Shown: positions 51,789 through 61,785, counted from the stretch's first letter. The stretch is DNA of 64,000 nt from an uncultured Lachnospiraceae bacterium (GCA_910577115.1 CAJTMC010000014.1:1-64000), one strand, 5' to 3'. The notes: generated by a model from the sequence alone, not told the origin. Translations and numbers: made by a program.

Positions 51789-54380
51789 TTATTTTTCATT
51801 TTCTTTATTGCCTTCCTGCTGTTCGTCACGCTGCCTTAATAATTCTTCTGCACTCTCCTGAAGCTTAAAGTTAAGCCGCACCTTAAACAAATCGCCGTCC
51901 ACCGTAATCTCCATACCGCCGCCCATCAAATCCATAAGGCTTTTTGCAATGGATAAGCCAAGTCCATGTCCTTCCGTATTTCTCGAGCTGTCACCCCGGA
52001 TAAAACGCTCCATAAGCTCGTCGCCGTTAATATTTAACTCGTACTTCGAAATGTTTCTAAAGGTTATCGTGACTATATCATATTCTTTCTCAAGGTTTAC
52101 ATAAACTCTCGAAGACGGCTGCGCATACTTGCAGATATTACTCATTAGATTATCCACCACACGCCACAAATGCCTTCCGTCCGCCGAAATATAAACCGCT
52201 TCTTCCGGCTTTTTCACGATTAACTGCAACCCCGAAAGCGACAGCTTCTCCTCAAACTCACCGACTGTCTGAGTCAAAAACACACCTGCCTCAAGGAGTT
52301 CATTTCCGACCTCAAGGTTTCCCGTCGACGCCTTCGATGCTTCAACCAAATCCTCAATCAGCTTTTTCAGCTTTGAGGACTGCCGCTCCAGCACGTCAAG
52401 GTACTCCTCTGCCTTCTCATTATGAAGCTCCTCTTTTTCCAACAAGTCAACATAGTTAATAATGGATGTCAAGGGTGTTTTAATATCATGTGAAACATTA
52501 GTAATCAACTCCGTCTTAAAGCGTTCACTCTTCATCCGCTCATCGACTGCCTTTGATAACCCTTCCCCTATTTTATTCAGGTTGTCACCATGCCTCTTAC
52601 AGGGGGAAAACATTTTCTCCGTACGAACCTTATACCCCAGATTTCCGTCAGCCATCTTCCCTGCCGCCTTCTGAAGCTCGTTAATCTGAAGGACTGCATA
52701 GTAGGCTGCTACAGTCAAAAGAATGGTCTCTATCAGCCATAGGAACACAGCCCCGCCCTCCACATTATATGCCTCCAGCACAAACAGCTCAATTACCGTC
52801 TTGACAATGATAAACAAACTCAGCTTCCACAGCAATGTGATATTGTCAAACAGTTTCTTTACAGCCTTCCAACAGAACCTGCACACTTGATAGCAGATCG
52901 TGTTTCTCCACCACTTTCCATATTTCAGCCGCACACACAGGCTAAGCACATACCACAGCGCAATCATGCACAGTCCGGCTGCCGCACTGACTGCAAGCGG
53001 TATCAATGTTTCTATATTATTCCTGATTTGACTGCTTCCCATAAGCATATAGATGATACTAAGTGGTATCATTTCCACAAAGAAAGCCGCTGCCGATACC
53101 ACCTCCAGCGGAAGCCTGTCAAACCACGTCAACACAATCCCCTCTCGGTTTTTCCGGTATCCGCATGCATAGACAAGGAAAACCAGTGACACAAGTGTCA
53201 TAATTGCAAATACAACCGTCACAACACTTGCATTTTTCCCATAGATATAAAACAGCTCCGTCGCTTTTGCATTCATATAATACCTGCTGTTTGAAACCAC
53301 TGGCGCGTTGATATCCGGTATCAGCGATGCAACCCAGTAAGAATCAACCGCAACCTCCTTCGCAACATGAAGCGTATAATTGTCATCAAGGTAATACTCC
53401 TGTCTGGCATCCAAATCAGCAAACGATGATTTCACAATATTTTTGGAATTGATAATCGTAAGCTCTTCTCCGTCAATTTCCCGAACATTATCAAGAACTA
53501 ACGTTCCCCACTGTCTGTATCCAAATATCGTCTTATTTAATGTGGCAAAATCAACAACATACTCCTTGGTTTCATCCCCTTTTAAAAACCGGTCAATGCT
53601 ATCCTCTGTAACCGCTGCACTCCATTCCTGTGTATCGTCGGTCTCGGCTCCTTCAAACACGATATCATATGCGTCATATTCATTATTATAATAGTTCAGT
53701 CTGTACTTTCCCAATGTATCGTCATAAATGTAACTGTATTCGTTCACGATCCCGAAATCATTGTCATAATACATCGTCACTTCCCGTACGGGATAATATT
53801 TCTCCTCGGAGCGGTAATAAAAAATACCCTTTTCCGTATCAAAGCACACCGCATCTGCATATTGACTTTCCCAGACAATATTGTCCTGCTCCTCCAAATT
53901 TGACGTAATGCTTTGCAGGTCTGACAAACTCTCCCAGTCACTGACATATCCGTATGCCCGTCCTTCCTGCCCACCGTTTGACAGCTGCCGAATTTGATAC
54001 AAAAATATCTTATCCCTGTCCAAATTTTTCAGTTCCTCGTCTGTCATGTTGGTGTCAATGTAAAGTGTTTCGTCCTGAAAGTTTACCTTCTCCAAATCCT
54101 GCGTCTGAAAAATTCCATACCGGAACCCTTCCTCTGTAACAGTTTTCTTTCCCCAATGATTTTTCATATTTTGAAACACATCTGCCGAATATGTTGAATT
54201 AACATTCCGATATGTGTCTGCAAGCATTTCCTCGTATGTCATATTATAATACCCTGTGCTAACGCCGGCAAGTGTCAAAAATCCAAATACCGCCGTACCA
54301 AGCGCACTGCCGATGCATAAAACCCATGCAATCAGCTTCGCAATGACCGAACCCCTGATTTTATTCATCTTTATAACCAT
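51789..54380 (-). CDS. Large sensor histidine kinase, VanS-like
   Basis: 863 aa. First membrane segment near 12-40; an extracellular domain of about 340 residues with many Tyr/Asp; then several (about five) membrane segments between about 375 and 560 (VVFAIMTLVSLVFLVYACGY, LIPLAVSAAAGLCMIALWYV, VFLWLIETILLTVAAYYAVL); a HAMP-like linker; HisKA with H631 (TNVSHDIKTPL); and an ATPase domain with VVDNLMSNICKYA and GHGLGLSIAKSL. Two possible starts (54380 and 54368). Partner of the response regulator encoded upstream. Such kinases in Lachnospiraceae often face antimicrobial or envelope stress; the ligand is unknown. Confidence 0.94.
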   Translation of the reverse strand: MVIKMNKIRGSVIAKLIAWVLCIGSALGTAVFGFLTLAGVSTGYYNMTYEEMLADTYRNVNSTYSADVFQNMKNHWGKKTVTEEGFRYGIFQTQDLEKVNFQDETLYIDTNMTDEELKNLDRDKIFLYQIRQLSNGGQEGRAYGYVSDWESLSDLQSITSNLEEQDNIVWESQYADAVCFDTEKGIFYYRSEEKYYPVREVTMYYDNDFGIVNEYSYIYDDTLGKYRLNYYNNEYDAYDIVFEGAETDDTQEWSAAVTEDSIDRFLKGDETKEYVVDFATLNKTIFGYRQWGTLVLDNVREIDGEELTIINSKNIVKSSFADLDARQEYYLDDNYTLHVAKEVAVDSYWVASLIPDINAPVVSNSRYYMNAKATELFYIYGKNASVVTVVFAIMTLVSLVFLVYACGYRKNREGIVLTWFDRLPLEVVSAAAFFVEMIPLSIIYMLMGSSQIRNNIETLIPLAVSAAAGLCMIALWYVLSLCVRLKYGKWWRNTICYQVCRFCWKAVKKLFDNITLLWKLSLFIIVKTVIELFVLEAYNVEGGAVFLWLIETILLTVAAYYAVLQINELQKAAGKMADGNLGYKVRTEKMFSPCKRHGDNLNKIGEGLSKAVDERMKSERFKTELITNVSHDIKTPLTSIINYVDLLEKEELHNEKAEEYLDVLERQSSKLKKLIEDLVEASKASTGNLEVGNELLEAGVFLTQTVGEFEEKLSLSGLQLIVKKPEEAVYISADGRHLWRVVDNLMSNICKYAQPSSRVYVNLEKEYDIVTITFRNISKYELNINGDELMERFIRGDSSRNTEGHGLGLSIAKSLMDLMGGGMEITVDGDLFKVRLNFKLQESAEELLRQRDEQQEGNKENEK

Positions 54381-54456
54381 GCTCCTTTCATAGTCTGTGA
54401 GTTTGTGCTTTCAGGCATAAACTCGTTGGTTGAAAATTTAATTTCCAAACCGCAAT

Positions 54457-55146
54457 TTATTTGTTCATTTTATAGCCGCGTCCCCACACTGCCTTCAAGT
54501 ATCTTGGCTCTGCCGGATTGTATTCCAGTTTTTCCCGCAGATGCCGGATATGTACTGCCACCGTATTCTCCGTACCGTACGGATTGTCATGCCATACGGC
54601 GGCATAAATCTGCGAAGGGGAATACACCCGTCCCACATTTTCCATTAAAAGCTTCAAAATATCATATTCCGTTGGCGTCAGCGCCACAAGCTCCCCGTCC
54701 AAAGTAACCTCTTTCGTACTGTCGTCAAGCTCAATACCGCCGATCACAAGTTTTTCGCTTGCACTCTGGGCAGCGCCGCCAAGCTGCATATATCTCCTAA
54801 GCTGCGACTTCACCCGCGCCTGCAGCTCCACCGGATTAAACGGTTTCGTCACGTAATCATCCGCACCGATATTTAAGCCCAGCACCTTGTCTGTATCTTC
54901 GCTTTTTGCCGTCAGCATAATCACAGGTACATTGCTTTTCTCCCGCAGCTTTACCATCGCCGTTATTCCGTCCATCACAGGCATCATCACGTCCATGAGT
55001 ACCAAATGAATGTCCTTTTTTTCGATCAGTGCAAGCGCCTCCTCACCGTTATACGCCTCATATACTTTGTATCCCTCACTTGTCAGATAAATTCTTAGTG
55101 CCGATACAATATCCCGTTCATCATCACATACCAGTATGTTGTACAT
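54457..55146 (-). CDS. Response regulator, OmpR/VanR type
   Basis: 229 aa: receiver with D8-D9, phospho-acceptor D52 (VLMDVMMPVMDG), T/K (MLTAKSED, YVTKPFNP), and winged-helix domain (TPTEYDILKLLMENVGRVYS, ENTVAVHIRHLREKLEYNPA, VWGRGYKMNK) like VanR. Pairs with the kinase 76 bases downstream. Confidence 0.96.
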   Translation of the reverse strand: MYNILVCDDERDIVSALRIYLTSEGYKVYEAYNGEEALALIEKKDIHLVLMDVMMPVMDGITAMVKLREKSNVPVIMLTAKSEDTDKVLGLNIGADDYVTKPFNPVELQARVKSQLRRYMQLGGAAQSASEKLVIGGIELDDSTKEVTLDGELVALTPTEYDILKLLMENVGRVYSPSQIYAAVWHDNPYGTENTVAVHIRHLREKLEYNPAEPRYLKAVWGRGYKMNK

Positions 55147-55307
55147 TTTAATACCCCTGCTCCTTTTCGAAATCTGCGAATTTGTGAAAATTCGCTGTTT
55201 CGTTTTGTTTTTTGTAATTACTTTGTTAGTATATAATATTTTGTTTTAAGTTCCAACTGGGGAAATGTTTAAGATTTTCTTAACAATTGCAGCATCTCCT
55301 TTTTCAC

Positions 55308-55338
55308 AAAAAAACCACCAGAACATCCCAGTGGTTTT
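55308..55338 (-). terminator. Terminator after the priming transferase gene
   Basis: AAAACCAC pairs with GTGGTTTT; T7 follows on the minus strand, 28 bases after the stop at 55366. Confidence 0.8.
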
Positions 55339-55365
55339 ATTTTCTATCATATTTCATTTTCATCA

Positions 55366-56703
55366 TTAGAATCCTTCGGTACTCTCCGGTAAAAACATTA
55401 CCTTAACTGTAAGTAAAATCAACTGCAAATCCAACAAAAGCGACTGCTTTTCAATATACATCAAATCCATTTTCAGCTTGTCCTCTGCGCTTGTATTATA
55501 CTTTCCATATATCTGCGCATATCCCGTAAGTCCGCCTCTTACTCTGAGCCTGTATGCAAATTCCGGAAGTTTTTCTGTATATTTTTTTACATGTTCAATT
55601 CTTTCAGGTCTCGGACCTACAATTGACATATCGCCCTTTAATATGTTGAGCAGCTGCGGCGTCTCATCAATGCGCGTTGCCCTGATGACCCTTCCTGTCT
55701 TGGTAATGCGGCTGTCTCTCGTGGCAGCAGGTTTATATCCCTGCTTTTCTGCATCTACTACCATACTTCGGAATTTCAGGATGTCGAATTCCTTTCCATC
55801 CATCGTAACACGCTTTTGTCTGTAAAATACCGGTCCTCTGTCCTCCAGCTTAATACATATCGCAGACAAAATCATAAATGGTGCAAATATAATCAGCATT
55901 ACCAACGAAATACTCACATCTAAAAAACGCTTGCTTTTGTATTCCCTCCGCCCTAAACTCGATGCAAGAAGCGGTGTGTCAATCATATACCGATACTCAT
56001 AATTTGTAAGCAGTATATCCTCAAGTTTCGGCGTAATATACACGCTCTTTCCCTCTCTTGCACATACCGCCAGTATTTCAGACCTAAGCTTTTGCGAAAC
56101 ATGACAAAGAATAACCGTATCGCAGTCTGCAATTTTATCCGTCAATTCACTGCTTTTTTGTGTGTCCGGATAAGCATTTTGTATTGAAAATAAATTTGCA
56201 TGTTTTATTTTGAGCTTATGAATAAACTCCTCCACAGAAGTTTCTATATTATCCTCCTTCTGCTGTTTCTTCTTCGCACCATATATAATAATCGTCTTCT
56301 GTGCAGGAACATTCTTCGCATAATATGATTTGTTTGCTATTAAAAGAATGTATGTTCCTATAAGCTGAACAGCTGCCGCTATCAGTCCCGGAATCAGATT
56401 CGCAAACTGCATATGCATCAGATAACACATCAGATATAATATAAAATCCGACATTCCAATCGCCAAAAACTGCGATAGCATCAACTCGCTAATCCTGCTT
56501 GTGTGTATTCCAAAGGCATGGTACAATTTTCCAAAAGCATAGTAAATCAGCATATATAGGATAACAGATATAATGAGCCCCTGATTCCAAAAGCCATAGA
56601 ACATCTGTTCATTATAATACAATGCCCATACATAACAGAATATGATAACATTCCAAAACGGAATTAATGCTTTCATAAACCTAATAAATAAACTTTTTTC
56701 CAT
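55366..56703 (-). CDS. Polyprenyl-phosphate sugar-1-phosphate transferase (priming)
   Basis: 445 aa. Four or five membrane segments near the N-terminus, a central NAD-like region (TIIIYGAKKKQQKEDN, ILCHVSQKLRSE), a further membrane helix (RFLDVSISLVMLIIFAPFMI) and the cytoplasmic catalytic domain with the family's FRSMVVDAEKQGY, TRIDETPQLLNILKGDMSIV and GPRPE. It starts exopolysaccharide repeat-unit synthesis on undecaprenyl phosphate. Last gene of the polysaccharide cluster; the glycosyltransferases, Wzx and Wzy that should follow are not in this window. Confidence 0.93.
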   Translation of the reverse strand: MEKSLFIRFMKALIPFWNVIIFCYVWALYYNEQMFYGFWNQGLIISVILYMLIYYAFGKLYHAFGIHTSRISELMLSQFLAIGMSDFILYLMCYLMHMQFANLIPGLIAAAVQLIGTYILLIANKSYYAKNVPAQKTIIIYGAKKKQQKEDNIETSVEEFIHKLKIKHANLFSIQNAYPDTQKSSELTDKIADCDTVILCHVSQKLRSEILAVCAREGKSVYITPKLEDILLTNYEYRYMIDTPLLASSLGRREYKSKRFLDVSISLVMLIIFAPFMILSAICIKLEDRGPVFYRQKRVTMDGKEFDILKFRSMVVDAEKQGYKPAATRDSRITKTGRVIRATRIDETPQLLNILKGDMSIVGPRPERIEHVKKYTEKLPEFAYRLRVRGGLTGYAQIYGKYNTSAEDKLKMDLMYIEKQSLLLDLQLILLTVKVMFLPESTEGF

Positions 56704-56706
56704 ATA

Positions 56707-58161
56707 TTATTGCTTGTTCTTCCTAATCTGCCTAAGCTCGCAGAAAAGTCCATCCATACACCAAACAACAACCACAACAAATATCATTGCTGCAACAGCA
56801 ATAACAATCTTCTTTGCAATCGCCATAAGTCCCCCCGCCGCACTATACTGTGCAGGAACACCTATTTTATAAGCATTAGAGAAGAGTGTTGTTGTATAAT
56901 ATTCCTCTGTTGTTTCTTCCGTCAAATCTGCCCAATCTGCAATTGTTTGTGCTATGGAATCCATCGTTTGATCCGCATAATCAAATTCGCTTTGTTCGTT
57001 TTTAATAGTTGAACTATTAATAGCATTCAAAAGTACATACGTCTCATTCAAATCCGTATTAAGCTCTGCAATCCGGTTTGATATATTCAGTTTTTGCTGT
57101 AACAGCTCATCATAGTACTCATTTGTCTGTTCAATCTGCTGTGTTGTCTCCTGAGAACTTACAATAACAACAGGATCTTTTTGGTATCTGTCAATAACCG
57201 ACTGTACATTATTAAGCTGTACCTGACATTCCGCAATCTCCATATTGTATTTTTTTATCTTATATTCATAGTATTCCTTCTGCCTGTTCTTATCTTTTGT
57301 CAAAGTATGGCTTTCAATATAAGAACTCAGTTTTGCCAGATCCACCCCATTTACCGTCTCAAGAGCTGTTGAAATATCCCCGAAAGAAAGTCCGGTATCA
57401 GCAGAACGAAACTCCGGCGCCTGTTCCCTGCGCTCGCTTACATAATCCATCATAATTTCAATCTGTGTTCTCAACATGTCAAGCGCTTCTGCATAATCAT
57501 ACCCTTTATAATCTATCAAATTACTCGTAACGGTAAGAACCTCTGTATTGGCATACGTATCAAGGAAATAGGTCCTGTAACTTTCCAAAATTGCATTCAA
57601 AACCTGCGTTGACTGAGTTCCGGACATCCCCAGCTCATTATAAAAATATACAATATACTGAGAAGGGAAATATGACACGTCTAATATCTTTTCATAATTT
57701 GAAACATCTTCAAGCGCCATCTCTTTTATAACGGTGATACGCTCCACTGCATCTTCCGGAAGCACGCCTTCTATTGCAATATTCTCCCTAACCTCCTCTG
57801 CACTATACTCTGTAATGTTGAGAGAATTCAGCGCATCTTCAATTACCGCAGGAGATTTAATTTTATTAATATCAAATGCAGCCCCATTCGGATCTAAACC
57901 TTCCTCTATTCCTTCATACTGAAAACTGATAACCGCACGCGCATAAGAGCTCTGTCCAACAATATAATCCACGCCTACCATTACCAATCCCAGAAGCACG
58001 CCTGCACAAAGTGCAACCAATAAAATATATTTGTACAGTTTTTTCTTTTTTCTCATATGGCCTGCAATATTAAAAAGATCAATCTGTGCCTCATCATCAT
58101 TATTATCCATGTGTAGATATATTTTTGTATCATTCTGTTTGTTTTTGTCATCTATATGCAT
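56707..58161 (-). CDS. Wzz-type chain-length protein
   Basis: 484 aa with a membrane helix near residues 43-64 (YKYILLVALCAGVLLGLVMV) and another near the C-terminus (IAKKIVIAVAAMIFVVVVVW), and a long coiled-coil periplasmic region between them (KDKNRQKEYYEYKIKKYNME). This is the Wzz/CapA polysaccharide copolymerase organisation without a tyrosine-kinase partner gene here. Three bases separate its stop from the start of the priming transferase. Confidence 0.8.
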   Translation of the reverse strand: MHIDDKNKQNDTKIYLHMDNNDDEAQIDLFNIAGHMRKKKKLYKYILLVALCAGVLLGLVMVGVDYIVGQSSYARAVISFQYEGIEEGLDPNGAAFDINKIKSPAVIEDALNSLNITEYSAEEVRENIAIEGVLPEDAVERITVIKEMALEDVSNYEKILDVSYFPSQYIVYFYNELGMSGTQSTQVLNAILESYRTYFLDTYANTEVLTVTSNLIDYKGYDYAEALDMLRTQIEIMMDYVSERREQAPEFRSADTGLSFGDISTALETVNGVDLAKLSSYIESHTLTKDKNRQKEYYEYKIKKYNMEIAECQVQLNNVQSVIDRYQKDPVVIVSSQETTQQIEQTNEYYDELLQQKLNISNRIAELNTDLNETYVLLNAINSSTIKNEQSEFDYADQTMDSIAQTIADWADLTEETTEEYYTTTLFSNAYKIGVPAQYSAAGGLMAIAKKIVIAVAAMIFVVVVVWCMDGLFCELRQIRKNKQ

Positions 58162-58179
58162 TCTTTTTCTCCAATCTGT

Positions 58180-59193
58180 CTATTTTCTAAGCAGCTTTAA
58201 TATTTTCTTTACAAAGATAACGATTGCTGCTACACATAACGCTCCTCCTAATACAAGAATAATGATCATCCAATCAATTCCTCTGCGTCTATGCTTCTTT
58301 TGTCTGGTTGGATTCTCATCCACAACAAACCCCGCATGATTCGAAGTTGATTTTTCTGTTTCAGACTGTATCTCCTCTTGTTTCGAGTCATTTTCCTGTA
58401 TTGTCTGTTCTCTTGTATTTTCACTTTCCTCATCAGAAAACTGCGCTTCCTCATTTGGCTGCGACTCCTGCTGCATAATCATTACGGCACCATCTGTTAC
58501 ATATCCTGCCATATCCTCATATTGCACCCGATACCAAATCTCACCCGCATCATTTGTATATCTCTCATAATAGGAAAGCGTTGTATTTAAATCAATTCTG
58601 CTCAAAATTTCCGAGTCTGTAGACGGCATTTTTCGAAGGTTTACGGATTCCAGTACTACAAGCTCACCAATAGACCCTCCATCCACGTTTCCTTCGCCTT
58701 CCAAAGAACTTGCTTCTTCGCTGTTTGAATCCGAATTTTCATTGTTATCCGCATTCCCAGTATCCTCCACATCCCCGGCATTGTCATCGTCTGCATTTCC
58801 ATCGTCTGCATTTCCATCGCCTTCTGCACCTTCATCCGGAGTCGGTACTTGTGGCTGAGCCTGTTGCTGCATTTGCTGTGCCTGCTCAAGTACTCTGTCG
58901 AGTTCACTGGCCTTAACATATCCGTCAACTCCAAAATCGGTCCTCACCTGATACCATACAGTACCATTTGCATCATTTTCGGCACCAAGCACCTCAAACA
59001 TACTTCCCACAATTAAATTGGCCGCAACATCACTGTCATCCGACATTGCAGTATAAACCTTGGCAGAAGCCGGAGAAAATATATCATCTTCCGTTGCCTG
59101 TACTTTAAAAGATAATACACAGGAAAAAATCAATGCCGCACAACATATGTATTTTATTCTCCTTTTCAAATTTATTAAATTATATGTTACCAT
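58180..59193 (-). CDS. SH3-domain cell-surface protein
   Basis: 337 aa from ATG 59193 (AGGTG upstream; a GTG at 59199 overlaps the ribosome site). Signal peptide (ICCAALIFSCVLSFKVQA), first SH3b domain about 43-105 (VWYQVRTDFGVDGYVKASEL), an Asn/Asp/Gly/Ala low-complexity stretch (DGNADDGNADDDNAGD), second SH3b domain about 180-245 (LVVLESVNLRKMPSTDSEIL, GEIWYRVQYEDMAGYVTDGA), an acidic linker, and a C-terminal membrane helix (IDWMIIILVLGGALCVAAIV). SH3b domains bind cell-wall material. It lies between the Ser-rich protein gene and wzz in the polysaccharide cluster. Confidence 0.85.
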   Translation of the reverse strand: MVTYNLINLKRRIKYICCAALIFSCVLSFKVQATEDDIFSPASAKVYTAMSDDSDVAANLIVGSMFEVLGAENDANGTVWYQVRTDFGVDGYVKASELDRVLEQAQQMQQQAQPQVPTPDEGAEGDGNADDGNADDDNAGDVEDTGNADNNENSDSNSEEASSLEGEGNVDGGSIGELVVLESVNLRKMPSTDSEILSRIDLNTTLSYYERYTNDAGEIWYRVQYEDMAGYVTDGAVMIMQQESQPNEEAQFSDEESENTREQTIQENDSKQEEIQSETEKSTSNHAGFVVDENPTRQKKHRRRGIDWMIIILVLGGALCVAAIVIFVKKILKLLRK

Positions 59194-59289
59194 ACTCACC
59201 TCATCATGCTTTAATTAATAGGAAAAACCACACTTTCTTTTCTGCTTATGAAGTCTTTCCTATTAATTAAGTATTTGTGTCAAAAAAGG

Positions 59290-59335
59290 AAAATAGGAAT
59301 TTTATATAAAATTATATAAAATTCCCTATTTTCTT
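59290..59335. terminator. Bidirectional terminator after the Ser-rich gene
   Basis: AAAATAGGAATTTTATATAA pairs with TTTTATATAAAATTCCCTAT, with A/T runs on both sides. It lies just after the stop of the Ser-rich gene on the minus strand. Confidence 0.75.
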
Positions 59336-59351
59336 TTCTACAACACATAGA

Positions 59352-60053
59352 TTATGCAAATACTAATACTGTGATTGTAGCAGGTATTCCCTTGAATGCG
59401 CCAAGTACTGCGCCTGTTACGGGATCAACAACACCCTCAACATATTCAACTGTACCGTCGGCATTTACGCTCATAAGCATTACTAATGCGCCGCTTGTTA
59501 CGTTAGGAATAACACCTGCAGAAGCAATGTTATTGCCAAGTGCGTCTGCTGCAACTGCTGCTGTCTTTACTGTACCACAGTTGTTTACTACCATTGCAGC
59601 GCCCTTCATTGTTGCAAGAGCCTCAACTGTCTTTGCAAAGAACTCTGTCGGAGCTGTTGTCATAAGCGCCTGTACTGTAGCGACTGCCTGCGGTGCTGAA
59701 ACTGCAGATGCTGCTACTGTAGCCTGAGTTGCGCTGATAACAGCACCTAAATTTGTTGCTGATACTGTACCGTCTGCATTTACTACTGCAACGCTTACAG
59801 TACTTGGCGCAACGCGTCCTCCCGGTACTGCGTTTGCTACTGTTGTCTCCTGATTCTTGTTTGTTGTTGTGCTGCTTGAAGCTGTACTTGAGCTTGAGCT
59901 TGATGAATCATCATCGTCAGAGCTTGATGATGAGCTGTGGCTGCCACCGCCACTTGGCTTCTTGCTATTGTTAGTACCTGCTGCCAATGCAGTAAATGAC
60001 ATAGACAATGTAAGTACTACAACTAAGCCCATTGCTATCAGTTTCTTTTTCAT
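59352..60053 (-). CDS. Secreted Ser/Asp-rich protein
   Basis: 233 aa: signal peptide (MKKKLIAMGLVVVLTLSMSF, cleaved near ALA-AG), then a linker rich in Ser/Asp/Thr (SHSSSSSSDDDDSSSSSSST), then an Ala/Val/Thr-rich domain (VSVAVVNADGTVSATNLGAV, GGALVMLMSVNADGTVEYVE) with repeated NADGTV. No sortase signal or membrane helix, so it is probably loosely cell-wall bound. Repeat of VNADGTV suggests internal duplication. Between the LCP and SH3 genes, so possibly a substrate or partner in wall/polysaccharide assembly (inference). Confidence 0.75.
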   Translation of the reverse strand: MKKKLIAMGLVVVLTLSMSFTALAAGTNNSKKPSGGGSHSSSSSSDDDDSSSSSSSTASSSTTTNKNQETTVANAVPGGRVAPSTVSVAVVNADGTVSATNLGAVISATQATVAASAVSAPQAVATVQALMTTAPTEFFAKTVEALATMKGAAMVVNNCGTVKTAAVAADALGNNIASAGVIPNVTSGALVMLMSVNADGTVEYVEGVVDPVTGAVLGAFKGIPATITVLVFA

Positions 60054-60114
60054 GTCAGCCTCCTCCTTCTTTCTTTTAATTTTTTTATATATAAATTTCT
60101 TTATATATCATAAT

Positions 60115-61257
60115 TTATCGGTCAGATATCCTGACTTCCTTATAAAATACATCTATCATTATTTTTTTCAACTCATCCTCATTGAGATAGTAATCATTAT
60201 AATAATTATCTTCGTCAATATAATCTGCCCTATCCTCTCCGGTAATCTGGTAAAAGGATCGCTCAGAAAGTGTACAGTCCAAAGCTTTTGTAGCAATATA
60301 GACCGCTTCATCCACAGTTATATCCGTATTCATATATGGTTTTATTGCTTCGTATGCATCTTTTACAAATGCCGGATTTGATTTAATCTCTTGAATTGCA
60401 CGATTGGCTGCTACTTTCATAAATGCCTTTTGTCTTGTCAATCTGACTGTAGGGCTTCCAAGTGTATGCATATCCCGATAACGCAGATAATTAACCACAT
60501 TGTCTCCAGTCAACATCTGCACGCTTCCTTGTGTATAGCTGCTCTTATATGCTGTCATATCATCAGGAACAACTACCTCTATTCCACCCAAACGATCTGT
60601 AATCACTGATACTGCATCAAAACTAACAGCACATGCTCCATGTATCGGCAATCCGCCAAAAAGGGTTGACACGCTTTCCGTCATTTTTTCTAATCCTAAT
60701 CTTCCTCCACCTGCATATGCATATTGGAGACATATCTGATCACGAATCGTTTCTATGCATTCTTTATCGCTATTAAACACTTCTACATCTACTAAAGAAT
60801 TTCTTGGAATTCCAATAACACTTAATGCCTTATCTTCTTGATTTAATGATACCAAAAAGATTGTATCTGCCTGACCCGCACTCCAATCTGAAAGCTCTGT
60901 CTCACTTGAAAGGCTTCCACTATGATCTATTCCAAGTAGTAAGAAGCTAAGCGTGTCCTCACGATACTCATATACTTTCCCGTCATATGTAATCCAATCA
61001 TCCTGCCATGCCACACTTTGATTATATCCCAGGCTTTCTCTTATCTTTTCTACTTCCTCTTCGTCTACCTCCAAACGTGGAGCCGCCGAGCTTGCCGATG
61101 CTTTCAAAGACATCTCACCTGACTTATAAATTACAATTCCCACAAGTCCCAGTGTAAGCAACAAAACAAAAAGGGTTGACAGTATGCCCATGGCAATTCT
61201 TGCAAGCCAGCTCTTCTTCTTTCTTTTCTTTCCGGTCCTTCCGGTTTTTCTCTTCAC
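60115..61257 (-). CDS. LytR-CpsA-Psr family protein
   Basis: 380 aa: basic N-terminus, membrane segment about 23-46 (MGILSTLFVLLLTLGLVGIV), then the LCP domain (LSFLLLGIDHSG, ADTIFLVSLNQEDKALSVIG, IPRNSLVDVE, MLTGDNVVNYLRYRDMHTLG, VRLTRQKAFMKVAA). LCP enzymes transfer polymers such as teichoic acid or capsule to peptidoglycan. First gene of the polysaccharide cluster; promoter at 61309-61337. This fits attaching the polysaccharide made by the downstream genes to the wall. Confidence 0.94.
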   Translation of the reverse strand: MKRKTGRTGKKRKKKSWLARIAMGILSTLFVLLLTLGLVGIVIYKSGEMSLKASASSAAPRLEVDEEEVEKIRESLGYNQSVAWQDDWITYDGKVYEYREDTLSFLLLGIDHSGSLSSETELSDWSAGQADTIFLVSLNQEDKALSVIGIPRNSLVDVEVFNSDKECIETIRDQICLQYAYAGGGRLGLEKMTESVSTLFGGLPIHGACAVSFDAVSVITDRLGGIEVVVPDDMTAYKSSYTQGSVQMLTGDNVVNYLRYRDMHTLGSPTVRLTRQKAFMKVAANRAIQEIKSNPAFVKDAYEAIKPYMNTDITVDEAVYIATKALDCTLSERSFYQITGEDRADYIDEDNYYNDYYLNEDELKKIMIDVFYKEVRISDR

Positions 61258-61308
61258 TTAAATCGTCTCCCTGTTCCAAATACAAGCGTTTTATCCTTAC
61301 TGAGCTTT

Positions 61309-61337
61309 AGTATAAGACAAGGTTTAAGGCATGTCAA
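61309..61337 (-). promoter_or_regulatory. Sigma-A promoter of the polysaccharide cluster
   Basis: TTGACA (61332-61337), 17-base spacer, TATACT (61309-61314), minus strand, leader about 50 bases to ATG 61257. Confidence 0.85.
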
Positions 61338-61478
61338 GTTATTTTTTCATTTTACATTTTTTTACATTTGCAAACCTATAATTCGAAATTTGTGCATGTC
61401 CAGTGTTTATGTGGATTTGAGAACCATAAAAAAACTTTTTTTATTTCAATTCAATTTTCAAGAAATTATATGCTCAAA

Positions 61479-61772
61479 TCACTTTTTAAACTCAAAAATT
61501 AATTCGCGGACAATTTTAATCTGCTTTTCAGACAGCCCCTCCACACTGAGAACAGCAGAACTGTCCTCTTTAAAGGTTCTTCCTAAAATATAATCTGTCG
61601 AAACATGAAAAATATCTGCCAATGCAATCAGTTTATCGATGCTCGGCTTCCGTTCCAGTTTTTCATATGCGCTAATTAAAGCCGGAGTCACGCCAATCTG
61701 GTTTGCAACATCCGTCTGGGACAGGTTGTATTTTTTTCTCAAAAGAATGAGTCGGTCAGCTATTGACGGCAT
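61479..61772 (-). CDS. XRE-family transcriptional regulator
   Basis: 97 aa. Cro/C1 helix-turn-helix at residues 7-60 (LILLRKKYNLSQTDVANQIG, VTPALISAYEKLERKPSIDK), then STDYILGRTF and a helical tail (EKQIKIVRELIFEFKK). GAAAGGAG precedes the ATG by ten bases. It faces away from the lipoprotein at 62022 across 250 bases containing inverted and direct repeats likely to be its own operators. Target genes may include the divergent lipoprotein or the downstream polysaccharide cluster. Confidence 0.93.
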   Translation of the reverse strand: MPSIADRLILLRKKYNLSQTDVANQIGVTPALISAYEKLERKPSIDKLIALADIFHVSTDYILGRTFKEDSSAVLSVEGLSEKQIKIVRELIFEFKK

Positions 61773-61785
61773 CGGTATATACTCC

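Noticed and set aside
59371..60381. Plus-strand frames opposite the Ser-rich and LCP genes
   Set aside because: They are shadows of biased minus-strand codons without ribosome sites or family motifs.
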